Assembly (NCBI GenBank): GCA_038327195.1
Contig: JBBQKU010000009.1
Location: 1 to 64,000, forward strand
DNA from: UBA4416 sp038327195
GTDB lineage: Bacteria > Bacteroidota > Bacteroidia > B-17B0 > Aurantibacillaceae
DNA: 64,000 bases
Direction of reading: 5' to 3'
The notes under the pieces are model-generated. The model was not told the DNA's origin. It ran no database searches and worked only from the letters and a program-made list of their open reading frames with translations. Shown here piece after piece: positions 1-9,839 of this stretch (position 1 is the stretch's first letter; the number at the start of each line of letters is the position of its first letter). Both the position numbers and the translations under genes were made by a program.

Positions 1-1043
1 TCGAAACTTTTAATCTCTCCAAAGTGATTTATATTCCCTCCGGTAGGCTCTCCTACAAATGTTGCATTTGTTGTCCTCTTTAACTCAATCGCGTTCATTA
101 ACGATGAGGACATAACTTTTTGTCCTATCAAAACAAAAAAAGTATTTTTATTATTCAAATCACTTTTTTTAATAGCTTTTATGAATGGATTTAGTGTGGT
201 CGAATTACCGCCACCATTGAATCTCAAGTCTAAAATTAATTTTGCAGGTTTTTTTTCATTAATGATTTCAAAAAGTCTTTTGTTAAACGCTGCAAAAGAT
301 TCGTTTTCGCTTTCAGCACAACTCCTATAATTGAAATAAAGTATTTTATTGCTATCATTAAATTGAAACCAGTAATTGCTGTAATTACTATATGCTAAAA
401 GCTGTTTATATGGCTCTGCATATTTCCAGTTTGTAATTACCACTTTTTTAATTGCACTCACCGTGGTAATTACTGTGTCCCCATGTGGAGATAGGAGTCT
501 GAATTTTACTTCTTGAATATTTTTGATTATACCAAGTCCCTGCAGAATGGAAGTATTATTTAAATAAAATGCTTCAAAGAATTTAGAATAGGAAGGATTG
601 TCTTGTTTGATAGTAGTTTTTAACAAGGAAATAATTTCTGCAATCGGGGTTTTATCTATTGATTGTACCATATAAAGCAAATATTTTGTATGCAAACTAT
701 CTGTTACAGTAATTGCAATTTCTTGATCAAAAAGTTTTAACTGAAAAGGAAGGTAGAAGTCGGCATTTGGAAACATTATGGTATGTTCATCTTCAATTGA
801 TGCGTTTACCTTTAACAATCTAACGATAACTTGTTCTTTATTTAGTGTTGTTACTTCCGAAATCAAAGTATCAAGTTGCTCGTTAAAAAACACTTTCGAT
901 ATTTTCGTGAACGGGTTTTTGTGTTTATTGGTAATCGTCTTGCGATACAGCTCCATGTCAGAGACAACCGTGCCTTGTGAACGTGCAAGATAAAAAAATA
1001 GAGTAAACAGAAAAAAGAAAATTATACTTTTAATTGTTTTCAT
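1..1043 (-). CDS. S41-family (C-terminal processing-like) peptidase, secreted, C-terminus cut by window edge
   Basis: Reading leftward from the ATG at 1043 the frame stays open to base 1, giving about 347 residues without a stop. The first 22 or so residues (MKTIKSIIFFLFTLFFYLA...) form a signal peptide. Late in the visible part comes LILDLRFNGGGNS, the hallmark of the S41 core, then FFVLIGQKVMSSSLMNA, which holds the serine region, and a VGEPTGG turn. This is the Bacteroidota S41 type that is exported to the periplasm or surface and cleaves protein C-termini or unfolded protein. The catalytic Lys and the C-terminus are partly outside the window. Substrate unknown. It is the last gene before the HxlR regulator, in the same orientation, 30 bp away. 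Confidence 0.8.
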   Translation of the reverse strand, partial: MKTIKSIIFFFLFTLFFYLARSQGTVVSDMELYRKTITNKHKNPFTKISKVFFNEQLDTLISEVTTLNKEQVIVRLLKVNASIEDEHTIMFPNADFYLPFQLKLFDQEIAITVTDSLHTKYLLYMVQSIDKTPIAEIISLLKTTIKQDNPSYSKFFEAFYLNNTSILQGLGIIKNIQEVKFRLLSPHGDTVITTVSAIKKVVITNWKYAEPYKQLLAYSNYSNYWFQFNDSNKILYFNYRSCAESENESFAAFNKRLFEIINEKKPAKLILDLRFNGGGNSTTLNPFIKAIKKSDLNNKNTFFVLIGQKVMSSSLMNAIELKRTTNATFVGEPTGGNINHFGEIKSF

Positions 1044-1073
1044 AAAATTGCTTATTTACTGTGTTATGTTCTG

Positions 1074-1436
1074 TTACTTTTTATTAGTTTGAATGTCTGG
1101 TTTAATATGTTGTAAACCCCATTTACTCATTTCGGTAATTATAGGTTGCAAACTCAATCCTAGTTCTGTTAACCTATATTCAACTTTTGGTGGTATTTGA
1201 GGATAAATAATCCTTTCAAGAATCCCGTCTGTTTCCAATTCTCTGAGTTGGTTAGTAAGTGTTTGTCTGCTAATATCAGGAATAACTTTTTGTAAAGTGC
1301 TGTACCTATTCTGTCCTTGCTTTACATAGTGAATCACTAATAATTTCCAGCGATTACCAATTTTATTTAAGGAGTATACAACAGGACAATTGCCAGGATT
1401 GTAATCTTTTAGCTTCCTAAGTTCTTTATTTTTCAT
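1074..1436 (-). CDS. HxlR-family winged-helix transcriptional regulator
   Basis: The 120-residue protein is a single HxlR domain: NCPVVYSLNKIGNRWKLLVI at the start of the fold, the recognition region ISRQTLTNQLRELETDGIL, and the wing IPPKVEYRLTELG. The Cys at about residue 17 is in the position that senses oxidants or electrophiles in several HxlR/QorR proteins. It is divergent from a quinone-oxidoreductase-like gene, the classical QorR-Qor arrangement, and the shared 89-bp gap holds a near-palindrome that could be its operator. The role as a redox- or electrophile-responsive repressor of the neighbouring oxidoreductase and cupin genes is inferred from this context. Confidence 0.88.
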   Translation of the reverse strand: MKNKELRKLKDYNPGNCPVVYSLNKIGNRWKLLVIHYVKQGQNRYSTLQKVIPDISRQTLTNQLRELETDGILERIIYPQIPPKVEYRLTELGLSLQPIITEMSKWGLQHIKPDIQTNKK

Positions 1437-1448
1437 TAGTCTAAAATG

Positions 1449-1462
1449 TTAGCGTATGCTAA
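1449..1462. promoter_or_regulatory. Candidate HxlR operator, inverted repeat TTAGC-N4-GCTAA
   Basis: A 5-bp perfect inverted repeat with a 4-bp spacer (TTAGCGTATGCTAA) lies in the short gap between the divergent HxlR regulator and the oxidoreductase gene. Winged-helix dimers of this family bind such short dyads. Assignment is by position and symmetry only. Confidence 0.4.
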
Positions 1463-1525
1463 ATTGACAAGGTAAACCTATTTATTAGGCAAAGATATGT
1501 AAATTTGAAAACTAAAATTCAAAAA

Positions 1526-2452
1526 ATGAAAGCAGTACAAATAAATCAATACGGTGACAATTCAGTTTTAGAAAATATTGATATTTCTGTTCCAACGGCA
1601 TTACCCAATCAAGTATTGGTAAAATTAAAAGCATCCTCTGTAAATCCTGTAGATTATAAAATTCGTTCAGGTTTTTTTGCTGGCCAAATGACTAAAAATT
1701 TTCCGTTTACTTTGGGTTGGGAAGGAGCTGGAATTATAACAGAGCTAGGTGAAGAAATCGGTCAGTTTAAAATTGGCGATGAAGTGATGTTTATGCCCAA
1801 TTTTATGCAAGGCGGTACTTATGCAGAGTATGTGGCAATAAATGAAAATGAAATACTGCATAAACCTAAGTCGATTAGTTTTACGGAAGCATCTATAGTC
1901 CCTGCTTCATTGGGTACGGCTTATACGGCTCTTATTGAAGATGGAGAAATTAAAAACGCTCAAAAAATATTGATTCACGGAGCAGGCGGAGCTGTTGGTC
2001 AAATGGCGGTTCAAATTGCAAAAAATAAAGGGCTTTTTGTTATTGGAACAGCAACTGGAAGTATTATTACAGAACTTTTGGATTTGGGAATAGACCAAGT
2101 GATAGATTATGCTACTACTGATTTTTCAAAAGCTGTTAAAGATTTGGATGTGATTTTAGATTTAGTTGGTGGAGAAACTTTGGCTAAATCTTACCCATTA
2201 TTGAAAAAAGGCGGTACAATTATTTCCACCACGCAACCACCCAATATTGCAGAATTAGAAAAATTTGGCATTACAGGAAAAATGACACTTACACGATTGA
2301 ATGCTGAAAAATTTAATGAAGCCATTCAATGGATTGAAGACGGTAAAATAAAAATAAAAAAACCGCAAATTTATAATTTGGCAAATGCAAAGGAGGCTTT
2401 GTCTTTGGTTGAAAATAGAAAATCAAAATCTAAGATTGTGTTTGAATTTTAA
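1526..2452 (+). CDS. Zinc-independent medium-chain alcohol dehydrogenase / NADPH:quinone oxidoreductase-like
   Basis: I choose the ATG at 1526 (MKAVQINQYGDNSVLE), which is where family members start; an in-frame TTG at 1505 would add seven residues. The protein (308 aa) has the GroES-like N-domain with the VNPVDYKIRSG and GWEGAGII motifs, then the Rossmann motif ILIHGAGGAVGQMAVQIAK for NADPH. The structural and catalytic zinc ligands of zinc ADHs are absent, as in quinone reductases. It probably reduces quinones or reactive enones in the cytosol. It is divergent from the HxlR regulator and is followed 25 bp later by a cupin gene, probably one transcription unit. Confidence 0.88.
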   Translation: MKAVQINQYGDNSVLENIDISVPTALPNQVLVKLKASSVNPVDYKIRSGFFAGQMTKNFPFTLGWEGAGIITELGEEIGQFKIGDEVMFMPNFMQGGTYAEYVAINENEILHKPKSISFTEASIVPASLGTAYTALIEDGEIKNAQKILIHGAGGAVGQMAVQIAKNKGLFVIGTATGSIITELLDLGIDQVIDYATTDFSKAVKDLDVILDLVGGETLAKSYPLLKKGGTIISTTQPPNIAELEKFGITGKMTLTRLNAEKFNEAIQWIEDGKIKIKKPQIYNLANAKEALSLVENRKSKSKIVFEF

Positions 2453-2477
2453 TTAGCATTATAATAAATTTTTAAAA

Positions 2478-2960
2478 ATGGAAAAGCAAATAATAACAAT
2501 AGATTCAAACGAAGGGCATAAATTGTCTATGGCTGGGGGGAATTACCGTATTGTTCTTTCAGGAAAACAAACAAATGGTGCTTTTGCAGTGATTGAAATG
2601 ACTGTTCCTTCGGGTGCAGGCGCAAATCCACATTCACACGAAAATATTGATGAGTCATTTTATGTTTTAGAAGGAGAAATTACGTTTCAATCTGAACTGG
2701 GAAGCTATATTGCCAATAAAGGTGCTTTGGTAAATATTCCTAAAGGTGGCATCGTTCACTGTTTTAAAAATAAAACCGATTTACCTGCAAAATTATTATG
2801 TACGGTAATGCCTGCGGGATTAGATGATTTGTTTATTGAAGCTTCAGATTTTTTAACGAATAATATCAACGATTCAGAATTGGAAAGAAAAGAAAAGGTA
2901 AGATCAATTGCTGAAAAATATGGCAATAAACTTTATCCGGCAAATTATTTCGAACAATAA
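2478..2960 (+). CDS. Cupin-domain protein
   Basis: 160 aa. One conserved cupin barrel spans about residues 25-115: motif 1 is PHSHENIDESFYVLEGEITF, with two His and one Glu placed as metal ligands, and motif 2 is around IPKGGIVHCFKN. No signal peptide is seen. Small cupins of this kind are often quercetin-dioxygenase-like or act in stress responses, and the sequence does not fix a substrate. Its position 25 bp after the oxidoreductase suggests co-transcription and shared control by the HxlR regulator. Confidence 0.82.
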   Translation: MEKQIITIDSNEGHKLSMAGGNYRIVLSGKQTNGAFAVIEMTVPSGAGANPHSHENIDESFYVLEGEITFQSELGSYIANKGALVNIPKGGIVHCFKNKTDLPAKLLCTVMPAGLDDLFIEASDFLTNNINDSELERKEKVRSIAEKYGNKLYPANYFEQ

Positions 2961-3068
2961 AGTAGGAGTGCAAATTCGTCAACTAGCATTGAACAAGTAT
3001 AGTTTGTAGAATTGATATTCTTTAGTTACTCATCAGGTACAAATGAGGTAATATTGTTTTAACTAGAA

Positions 3069-3212
3069 ATGACGTCGGCTTCAAGGGTCAAAAAAAGAAA
3101 GGCCGCCATTTCTGACAGCTTTTCCACTATAGTACACACAAACCCACCACTTCCGAACCAATTTAAACAAGATTTAGCTAAAATTGACGGATTAAAGTAT
3201 TTAGAGTATTAA
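3069..3212 (+). CDS. Possible 47-aa protein or gene remnant
   Basis: An ATG-initiated frame codes for a 47-residue basic peptide ending ...KQDLAKIDGLKYLEY. The C-terminal half has normal-looking amino-acid composition, and the surrounding 274-bp gap is otherwise empty. I recognise no family. It could be a real small gene, the tail of a decayed gene, or chance. Confidence 0.25.
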   Translation: MTSASRVKKRKAAISDSFSTIVHTNPPLPNQFKQDLAKIDGLKYLEY

Positions 3213-3234
3213 TAGCTTGTTAGCTGTTCGTTTT

Positions 3235-3840
3235 TTATTTGTTATTTATTTTGGTTTCGCAAATTTTGAATACATTTTCTCCAAATTTATACCCTAGGAA
3301 AATTAATTTTGATTCATTTGTTCTTAATAGTTTAAATTCAGATATGTATTTTTTCCTTTTTATACTTACAATTTGTATTGGCAAAGATTCTTCGACAAAA
3401 TTACTTATGTTATGAATTTTTTTATTCTTAATTGTAGCCTCTAACACTACTGATTTTTCATGATAATATTTATTAATAAAATCATTCATTCTTTTCTTTG
3501 AAATTTCGTCAATGAACTTAGGTATTGCTTTTAACGCAATTTCTTTATTCTTAACTTCAAATGAAACCAATGAAACTAGTTGTTTAATAGATAGTCCAAT
3601 AAATATGGCAGTGATAAATTTATGTTTCATTATAAATTCAGGAACTAAATCAGTAAATATTTCCTCGCGAGTTATCAAATATGTAAGTGAAGCCGATATT
3701 ATCCCGTATATAGCTCCATACATTAAACAAAATTTCGTGTATTTATAATATAATAATTTGAAATTATTCTCATAATTAGCGTAAATAAAAATAATTGGCA
3801 CTATGATTAGTGTGATTAAAAAAGAAATTAAAATGTTCAT
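3235..3840 (-). CDS. Hypothetical membrane protein (201 aa)
   Basis: Two to three hydrophobic segments occupy the first half (about 1-20, 36-57 and 74-92). The second half is soluble and Lys-rich, with alternating beta-like segments. The start overlaps the stop of the upstream 63-aa gene by four bases (ATGA), so the two are translationally coupled. No family recognised. Very AT-rich, like its neighbours. Confidence 0.6.
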   Translation of the reverse strand: MNILISFLITLIIVPIIFIYANYENNFKLLYYKYTKFCLMYGAIYGIISASLTYLITREEIFTDLVPEFIMKHKFITAIFIGLSIKQLVSLVSFEVKNKEIALKAIPKFIDEISKKRMNDFINKYYHEKSVVLEATIKNKKIHNISNFVEESLPIQIVSIKRKKYISEFKLLRTNESKLIFLGYKFGENVFKICETKINNK

Positions 3841-4028
3841 TTTATTAAAATTATTGAGTCGAAATCATCTTTGTTTACTAATTCATTATTTTTCTCCATG
3901 AATTTTAATACTCTGACTAAATCTTGGATTGATATAGATGTGTCCATGTGAATTTTAATAATATTTACCTCATGCTTCTGCTTCGACAGATATTCATGTA
4001 AAATGTCGTATATGTTTATTTCTTCCAT
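3837..4028 (-). CDS. Hypothetical small protein (63 aa)
   Basis: A short soluble protein (MEEINIYDILHEYLSKQKHE...) that looks alpha/beta with a C-terminal helix. It sits directly upstream of, and overlaps by four bases, the 201-aa membrane protein, so the pair probably acts together. No family recognised. Confidence 0.55.
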   Translation of the reverse strand: MEEINIYDILHEYLSKQKHEVNIIKIHMDTSISIQDLVRVLKFMEKNNELVNKDDFDSIILIK

Positions 4029-4101
4029 GTTACATAATTTTATTTTTCTTAAACTGTTAGCTAATATGTATATTGGTGCTAGTTTTTACTGTTTAATTAT
4101 C

Positions 4102-4305
4102 TTAACTGTTTTTCTTATTCTGAGCAACTTTCAATAATTCTTTATGTCTTTTATCTGCATAGTATTTATTTGTAACTAGAATGGCGTGAATAACTCCAGG
4201 AATCCAAACTAATATAGTAAGGATAATACTTAGAATAAATGCTCCGATTTTGCCAGTTGTTAAAACAGCTAAAGGAGGGAAAATAATGCAAAGAAAATAT
4301 CTCAT
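4102..4305 (-). CDS. YqaE/Pmp3-family membrane protein
   Basis: 67 aa with the family signature: FLCIIFPPLAVLTTGKIGAF followed by a second membrane span ILSIILTILVWIPGVIHAILV. Members are two-helix hydrophobic membrane proteins, often stress-induced and influencing membrane potential. The C-terminal 15 residues form a charged extension (YYADKRHKELLKVAQ...) typical of Bacteroidota versions. It is probably monocistronic. Confidence 0.85.
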   Translation of the reverse strand: MRYFLCIIFPPLAVLTTGKIGAFILSIILTILVWIPGVIHAILVTNKYYADKRHKELLKVAQNKKNS

Positions 4306-4332
4306 AGGTTTGTGGCTTAATTGTTTTCATTT

Positions 4333-5400
4333 TTATTTAATCAAAGTAATATACCCATTCTTTTTTTGAGTATCTCCATTTACGTCTGTGTATTGTAAGG
4401 TGTAAAAATAAACACCTGCTGTACATGGTTCTCCAGATGTTGTTCTACCATCCCACAATATAGTAGTATGGTTTTTTATATCATCACTTTTAATTAAAAG
4501 TCCCCACCTATCATAAACACTAAAATTGCTAAGAGAAGCATTTTTCAATTCAATTTTAAAAGTATCATTTACACCATCATTATTAGGCGTAAATACATTT
4601 GGAATTATTAAAGGCGTTTCTGGTACAATTACTTTTGGTAGGGTATCTGAACATTCTAATAATACAACATCGTCTATGTATTGGTATGTAAATGTGTAAC
4701 CTCCAATAATTGATGGATTGGTAAAATTGGATGTTAATATTTTTATTTTAGTGTGATGTCCGTCTTTAAAATTTCCAATGGTCAAATATTCCTCGCCACC
4801 TTGGGCAATAAAATAACCAGATATTTTAACCCAATTTAATGTGTCTGTAAAAAATTTAGTAGTGTCCCATTCTATTTGTGGTTGTATCGTATTTGTAAAA
4901 CTACCAATTGTGGTGGTAAATATTGTTTGAGTTAATAACATTGCAATTCTGTTAGTGCCATACTCACAAATGTTAGCTAGTGAAGTATAAAATTCACCAT
5001 AATAACATACATTAGCTTTTAAAGGAGCTTTTAGTTTTACAGAAATGTATTCACAAATATGATTTATTGAATCGCCACCACTAGTTGGAAGTCCCACATA
5101 AGAACCCATACCAATATAGCCATCGCCCGAATTAGGAAATTGATAACCATACGCTCCATGTGGGATAGTTGAATAACCTGGGTAACTTATTGCATTTGCA
5201 CAAGTATTATAATAATCTGGAGAACCTAAATGAATTCTGTACCAATTAGAAACGCTATTAATAAACATCGCATAAGAGCAAGTGGTGGTATAAGTTTCAA
5301 ATGAATAATTAGGCACTAAATTAGTTTGAGCAACACTAGTTTGAATCTTACCAAATGAGATAAAATATACAAAACCAATTATTTTAAAAAAACGAATCAA
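4333..5400 (-). CDS. Secreted protein with T9SS type B (gliding-motility-associated) C-terminal domain
   Basis: 355 aa. The N-terminus is a signal peptide ending near AQTN. Residues about 28-245 resemble the beta-sandwich domain common in Bacteroidota surface proteins (NLVPNYSFETYTTC..., several Cys). The last 85 residues are the type B sorting domain: PNVFTPNNDGVNDTFKI, then FSVYDRWGLLI, LWDGRTTSGE, AGVYFYTLQY and a basic end. It should be exported by Sec and then T9SS and remain at the cell surface. It lies 53 bp downstream of a 1461-aa T9SS client in the same direction. Function beyond export unknown. Confidence 0.85.
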   Translation of the reverse strand: MIRFFKIIGFVYFISFGKIQTSVAQTNLVPNYSFETYTTTCSYAMFINSVSNWYRIHLGSPDYYNTCANAISYPGYSTIPHGAYGYQFPNSGDGYIGMGSYVGLPTSGGDSINHICEYISVKLKAPLKANVCYYGEFYTSLANICEYGTNRIAMLLTQTIFTTTIGSFTNTIQPQIEWDTTKFFTDTLNWVKISGYFIAQGGEEYLTIGNFKDGHHTKIKILTSNFTNPSIIGGYTFTYQYIDDVVLLECSDTLPKVIVPETPLIIPNVFTPNNDGVNDTFKIELKNASLSNFSVYDRWGLLIKSDDIKNHTTILWDGRTTSGEPCTAGVYFYTLQYTDVNGDTQKKNGYITLIK

Positions 5401-5453
5401 TATTAATTATTTAAAAAAAACAGCACTGCCAATGGCAATGCTGTTAGGATTTA

Positions 5454-8400
5454 TTACTTTGTAATGACTAATTTATTAGTTTTTAAAATTAAACCTTGTT
5501 GTTTTATAGTGTATAAATAAATACCCGAACTAAGGTTTGATAAATTAACTTCTGTTTTATTATCAGTTAATGTTTTCACTAATACAATTTCCCCTATCTG
5601 ATTATAAACAACTAATTCAGCAGGTTCGTTATCCTCGCCTTTTACATATTGGATAGTAATATCTTTATTTGTAGGGTTAGGATAAACACTTAAATCTTTG
5701 TTTTCATCAGCTGTAGTAGTTGCATTTGCTAACCTTTGCGATGCTCCTAATACTGGAGCAGTAGCTTGCTCTTCGCAAGTACTCACATACGTTTTGCTAT
5801 CATAATACATTAAAATGCCACGCGCCTGAAACACAGCATCCCCATCATCATTAGGGCATTTAACCGCCAATGTTCTTAGGTTAACTAAGGTTATACTATC
5901 AGGTTCTGTAATTAACATATTAATGTAAGTAACGTGTAGCATTTTTTTATTACTTTCAATACTACTTGTGCTAGTAATGGCACTGTTTAATAAGGTTGCA
6001 CTACTTAGTAAACTCATACTGCCAGTAATTACTGAGTTATTAATAATACTATCTACTTTATAAAACTGACCTATGCTATTAGTAAATGTACTATTTACAA
6101 AGCTTGTAAGGGCAGGGTTAGCAGTAACATTAATGTTTTGCAATTTAATATTATGTAACAATTGGCGTTTGCTAATAGCATTTAAGTTACTAACGTTTGT
6201 TACAAAACTCATCGTGCTTGTTGCAATATTATTAGCGTTTTGCATTAATAAAGGGGTTACAATACCACTATTACAACTTAAACTTAATGAAGGAAAAGTA
6301 TAGACTCCAGTTAATGGTATAGAAATTCCAGAAAAAGTTGCAAATGAATTATCAAGATAATAACTACCACCACTAGAATTTTTTGTATATAATTTAGCTA
6401 ACAGACCAGTATTACTAGTACCCGAACTGAAAGTTTGCGGATTAATAAAACTAAATCCATTCCACTGATTATCACTAGCAAAAAATGCAGGCCCAGGAAA
6501 TCCTATTAATTGATTACCAATTTCTGCATTTACATCTAACCAAATACCAAAATGTCCGTTGTTCATCACATTACCAAGTATACCATTAATCGTTGTAATA
6601 TTTGGTCCTTGAAATTTCAAACTCGAGTACATATTGTTAACTCCATTGCAATAAACATAAGGTGTAACATTGGTGTTTCCAAAAATACCATACTGCCACC
6701 ATGAGCTGTTATCTGCTAATGGTTTATCCACATTGTTGTTTAATATTTTAATAGAGTTTGTGTTTTCATAACGGATACCAAACTGATACTGACCAACCCC
6801 ACTTGAAGGAATTAAATGTATTTCGTTATCCGTAATTTGTGTACTAAATGTATTAGTAGCGTAAACACCATTATAATAACCCGTGATGCTATTATTATAC
6901 ACATTGTATTTTGCAAGCGTACTATAAATAACCTCGCTTGTACTTAAACCAGTGTTTGAATTATACGCACCGACAGGCGATGTATTAAGCAACGTATTTT
7001 CAGTAATTTGTGCATTAATAATTACATTATCATAACACAACACACCAACACGCGTTTCGTTTATTTTATTACGATCGATGGTTACTAACTTATTTTTATT
7101 ATTTTTTGTAATTAAAATAGCCGTCGAGTTATAATTAAAATTATTATTACGAATGGTTAAACTGCCAGCATATTGGTTAAACACACCATAAGCACAATTA
7201 TTAAAATTATTGGCTTGCGGAATTGTCCCTCCAATTTTTGCGTCTAAGATAGGGCCAAATATACCCGAACTGCCCGAACTACCATATACATAAATACCTG
7301 CATGCAATGGCATAGCTAATGGGCTGATGATGTTTTGAAATGTATTTTTTTGAACTTCTATACGAGAACGAGTAGCCACAATTCCAAAACGTAATTTATC
7401 AAATAAATTATATTTATCAATTTGAACGTATTGACTTGGATTACTTGGCGTTTTAGTTTGGAATAACGTGATACCACTATACGATAATGCATTATAAGGA
7501 GGCAACGTACTTGTTAATGGTAAAGCACCAATACTTGCTTCAGTTTCGGAAAAATAAGCGCTTGTAGCAATTGGCACAGTTTTATAAAGTATTGGAATGT
7601 TATTACAAGAAAATACATTTCGTGCAACTAATAATTTTTGAGTTGTATTTGTTGCTTTTAAAATAATGCTTTCGTAATTTTTATTAAACCAACTATTTTC
7701 AATCGAAATAGAAGTAGCTCCAAGCGTATCAATAAACGCACGTTTTGCATCTTCAATCGTACATTGGTCAATCACTAATTTTGAACCATTATTTAAATAA
7801 ACACCGTCCCACATAGCACCACAAGCGTGAAAGTAAGACAACGAACTTGTTAGTTTACTATTAGTATTGACAACAATTTTTGCATTAGGGTCAAACGTTA
7901 CGTCTGCACCAAATATAGATAAATTAGCACCTGAAGAAAGTGTAATGACGCCCGAAAAATGATAGTTTGTAGGGCCAGATAAGGTGGTGTTGGTTGTAAA
8001 CGTTGTGTTGTTATAAACCACTGTACCCGTAACCGTTGGACAACATGGGTAAATAGTTACACATTGCGTTGACGAACAATTATTGTTAGCTGTAGAAACA
8101 CAAAAAACAATTGGAGCAGTATAAGTGCTAAAGCCAGTAAGGTTGTACGTTATAATGCCATTTATACCAGTAGTAAACGGAATTGGTAAAAGAGTTCCAC
8201 CGCTACTAGCCACCCATGTTGCTGTACCTGTAGCGCCTAAAGATAAATTAGGATTTAGAGTTACTAAACCGCCAGCAGGCAAGTTACACAAACTTAATAA
8301 GGTATTTGTAATAACAATAGGTGTTGGAGCAAAAACACTAACGGTTTGGCATGATACGCCTATAAACGCTGGGTCAGTTCCGCCGGGAGGATTATTATCC

Positions 8401-9839
8401 TGTTGCAAACAAATAGTATAAATACCTGCGGCAGGAAATGTAAAACAAGCATCGGTACTTGTTTCAGTCTGACTAAATCCACCCGAACCAGTTGCTGTCC
8501 AAAGCCATTGCGTAATATTTTTTATATAGCATTTGGTTGTATTATTAAAACAAAGATTTAAACATGAACCATCACCTTGCACAAATGAAGGTAATGTTGT
8601 AATTCCACCAATTATAACAACTTGTCCTGTAGTGTAAGTGTTCCCATTGATAGTAATATTTATTTCAACGTAATAAGTTCCTGTTGTTGGAAATGTAAAG
8701 TTTAATGCGCCTGTTGGAGTGTATGTAGTAGTTAAAAGTGGAGAAGCAGATGAAGAGCCGTTAAATATATTCCACATGTAAAGAGCTGGAGGAAAAGAAA
8801 CTGGATAACAATTTAATGAGGCTGTGAAATCTTGCATTAAAGCACACTTATCTTTACTGCCCACAAGGTTAACAACAGGGTCAAGTACAATGGCGGTATA
8901 TGTAGCTGTAGCCGAACATGAATGCCCAGCATTTACAATATATTCTATTAAGTTATTGCCAGGCGTTAAAAACGCTGTACATACTGGCCCAGGTGCACCA
9001 ATAACGGAGCTAGTCGGCGCATAAAAGGTGTACGATATGATGGATGAAGGAGCGTTTAATGAAGTGAATTCTACACAAGAGCCTAAACACATTGGGTTTG
9101 AAGGGCTAATCGAAAATGATAATACAGGTGGCGCAGATGGTAGAACATTAATTGTAAAAGGCTGAATTATACCTCCTCCTGCGGTAAATGTTCCAGATGC
9201 TGTTGGTGTAAATACAGCACATGGCGCAGAGTTTGACCAAAAATTCGGAACTAATAAATTTGGGTATCCACCAGAAAAAGTAAATGTATCCCAAGGAACA
9301 CTACCAGTAAAGCCATTTGCGTAATGGAATGAAAAACATAAACTTTCACCTAAACAAATTGACATACCACACATAAATGGAGCTGAGTTCATGCAATGTT
9401 GTTCTGAGCCATCAGGATTAACCCAATATAAAACTGGAACTGTGCCAAATGCTAAAAGATAAGATACATTGGATTGACCTAAAGTTGGACAAATTTTTAA
9501 ATAATAAAAACTTGTAGTGTCAATGCCTTCTAAACTTACGCTTAGTAAATTGGAACTAATCGTACTATCTGATTTTAATAAACTTAGTGAGGAACAGTTT
9601 CCAGAATAAAGATACATAGCATCTATATTGTTTGATGTTATGGAAGTTGTTAATGATGCAGGCAGCACATTAAATTTAATTTTATACCAATAGCAGTTAT
9701 CAATAGTGTTAGTATCAATAAATGAATAAGTTGGATTGGTAATTAGTTGAGCATTGCTACAACTCGAACCAGTTTGTGCTTTTAATTGCCACATACTCAG
9801 TGTGCCAGCAATTAATAGAAATAGTTTTAGTTTTTTCAT
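5454..9839 (-). CDS. Large secreted protein with beta-helix region and T9SS type A sorting domain
   Basis: 1461 aa with a signal peptide (MKKLKLFLLIAGTLSMWQLKAQ). Residues about 130-600 are Cys-rich beta-sandwich or PKD/Ig-like segments (AGIYTICLQQDN, GTYYVEINIT). Residues about 620-1080 show the repeated short-strand pattern of a right-handed parallel beta-helix (VIDQCTIEDAKRAFID, ITENTLLNTSP, IYVYGSSG). The end is a type A sorting domain: LSVYPNPTNKDITIQY ... GIYLYTIKQQG ... TNKLVITK. Such proteins are secreted by T9SS and stay on the surface through A-LPS or are released. The beta-helix could bind or cut polysaccharide, but I see no catalytic motif. Confidence 0.85.
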   Translation of the reverse strand: MKKLKLFLLIAGTLSMWQLKAQTGSSCSNAQLITNPTYSFIDTNTIDNCYWYKIKFNVLPASLTTSITSNNIDAMYLYSGNCSSLSLLKSDSTISSNLLSVSLEGIDTTSFYYLKICPTLGQSNVSYLLAFGTVPVLYWVNPDGSEQHCMNSAPFMCGMSICLGESLCFSFHYANGFTGSVPWDTFTFSGGYPNLLVPNFWSNSAPCAVFTPTASGTFTAGGGIIQPFTINVLPSAPPVLSFSISPSNPMCLGSCVEFTSLNAPSSIISYTFYAPTSSVIGAPGPVCTAFLTPGNNLIEYIVNAGHSCSATATYTAIVLDPVVNLVGSKDKCALMQDFTASLNCYPVSFPPALYMWNIFNGSSSASPLLTTTYTPTGALNFTFPTTGTYYVEINITINGNTYTTGQVVIIGGITTLPSFVQGDGSCLNLCFNNTTKCYIKNITQWLWTATGSGGFSQTETSTDACFTFPAAGIYTICLQQDNNPPGGTDPAFIGVSCQTVSVFAPTPIVITNTLLSLCNLPAGGLVTLNPNLSLGATGTATWVASSGGTLLPIPFTTGINGIITYNLTGFSTYTAPIVFCVSTANNNCSSTQCVTIYPCCPTVTGTVVYNNTTFTTNTTLSGPTNYHFSGVITLSSGANLSIFGADVTFDPNAKIVVNTNSKLTSSLSYFHACGAMWDGVYLNNGSKLVIDQCTIEDAKRAFIDTLGATSISIENSWFNKNYESIILKATNTTQKLLVARNVFSCNNIPILYKTVPIATSAYFSETEASIGALPLTSTLPPYNALSYSGITLFQTKTPSNPSQYVQIDKYNLFDKLRFGIVATRSRIEVQKNTFQNIISPLAMPLHAGIYVYGSSGSSGIFGPILDAKIGGTIPQANNFNNCAYGVFNQYAGSLTIRNNNFNYNSTAILITKNNKNKLVTIDRNKINETRVGVLCYDNVIINAQITENTLLNTSPVGAYNSNTGLSTSEVIYSTLAKYNVYNNSITGYYNGVYATNTFSTQITDNEIHLIPSSGVGQYQFGIRYENTNSIKILNNNVDKPLADNSSWWQYGIFGNTNVTPYVYCNGVNNMYSSLKFQGPNITTINGILGNVMNNGHFGIWLDVNAEIGNQLIGFPGPAFFASDNQWNGFSFINPQTFSSGTSNTGLLAKLYTKNSSGGSYYLDNSFATFSGISIPLTGVYTFPSLSLSCNSGIVTPLLMQNANNIATSTMSFVTNVSNLNAISKRQLLHNIKLQNINVTANPALTSFVNSTFTNSIGQFYKVDSIINNSVITGSMSLLSSATLLNSAITSTSSIESNKKMLHVTYINMLITEPDSITLVNLRTLAVKCPNDDGDAVFQARGILMYYDSKTYVSTCEEQATAPVLGASQRLANATTTADENKDLSVYPNPTNKDITIQYVKGEDNEPAELVVYNQIGEIVLVKTLTDNKTEVNLSNLSSGIYLYTIKQQGLILKTNKLVITK

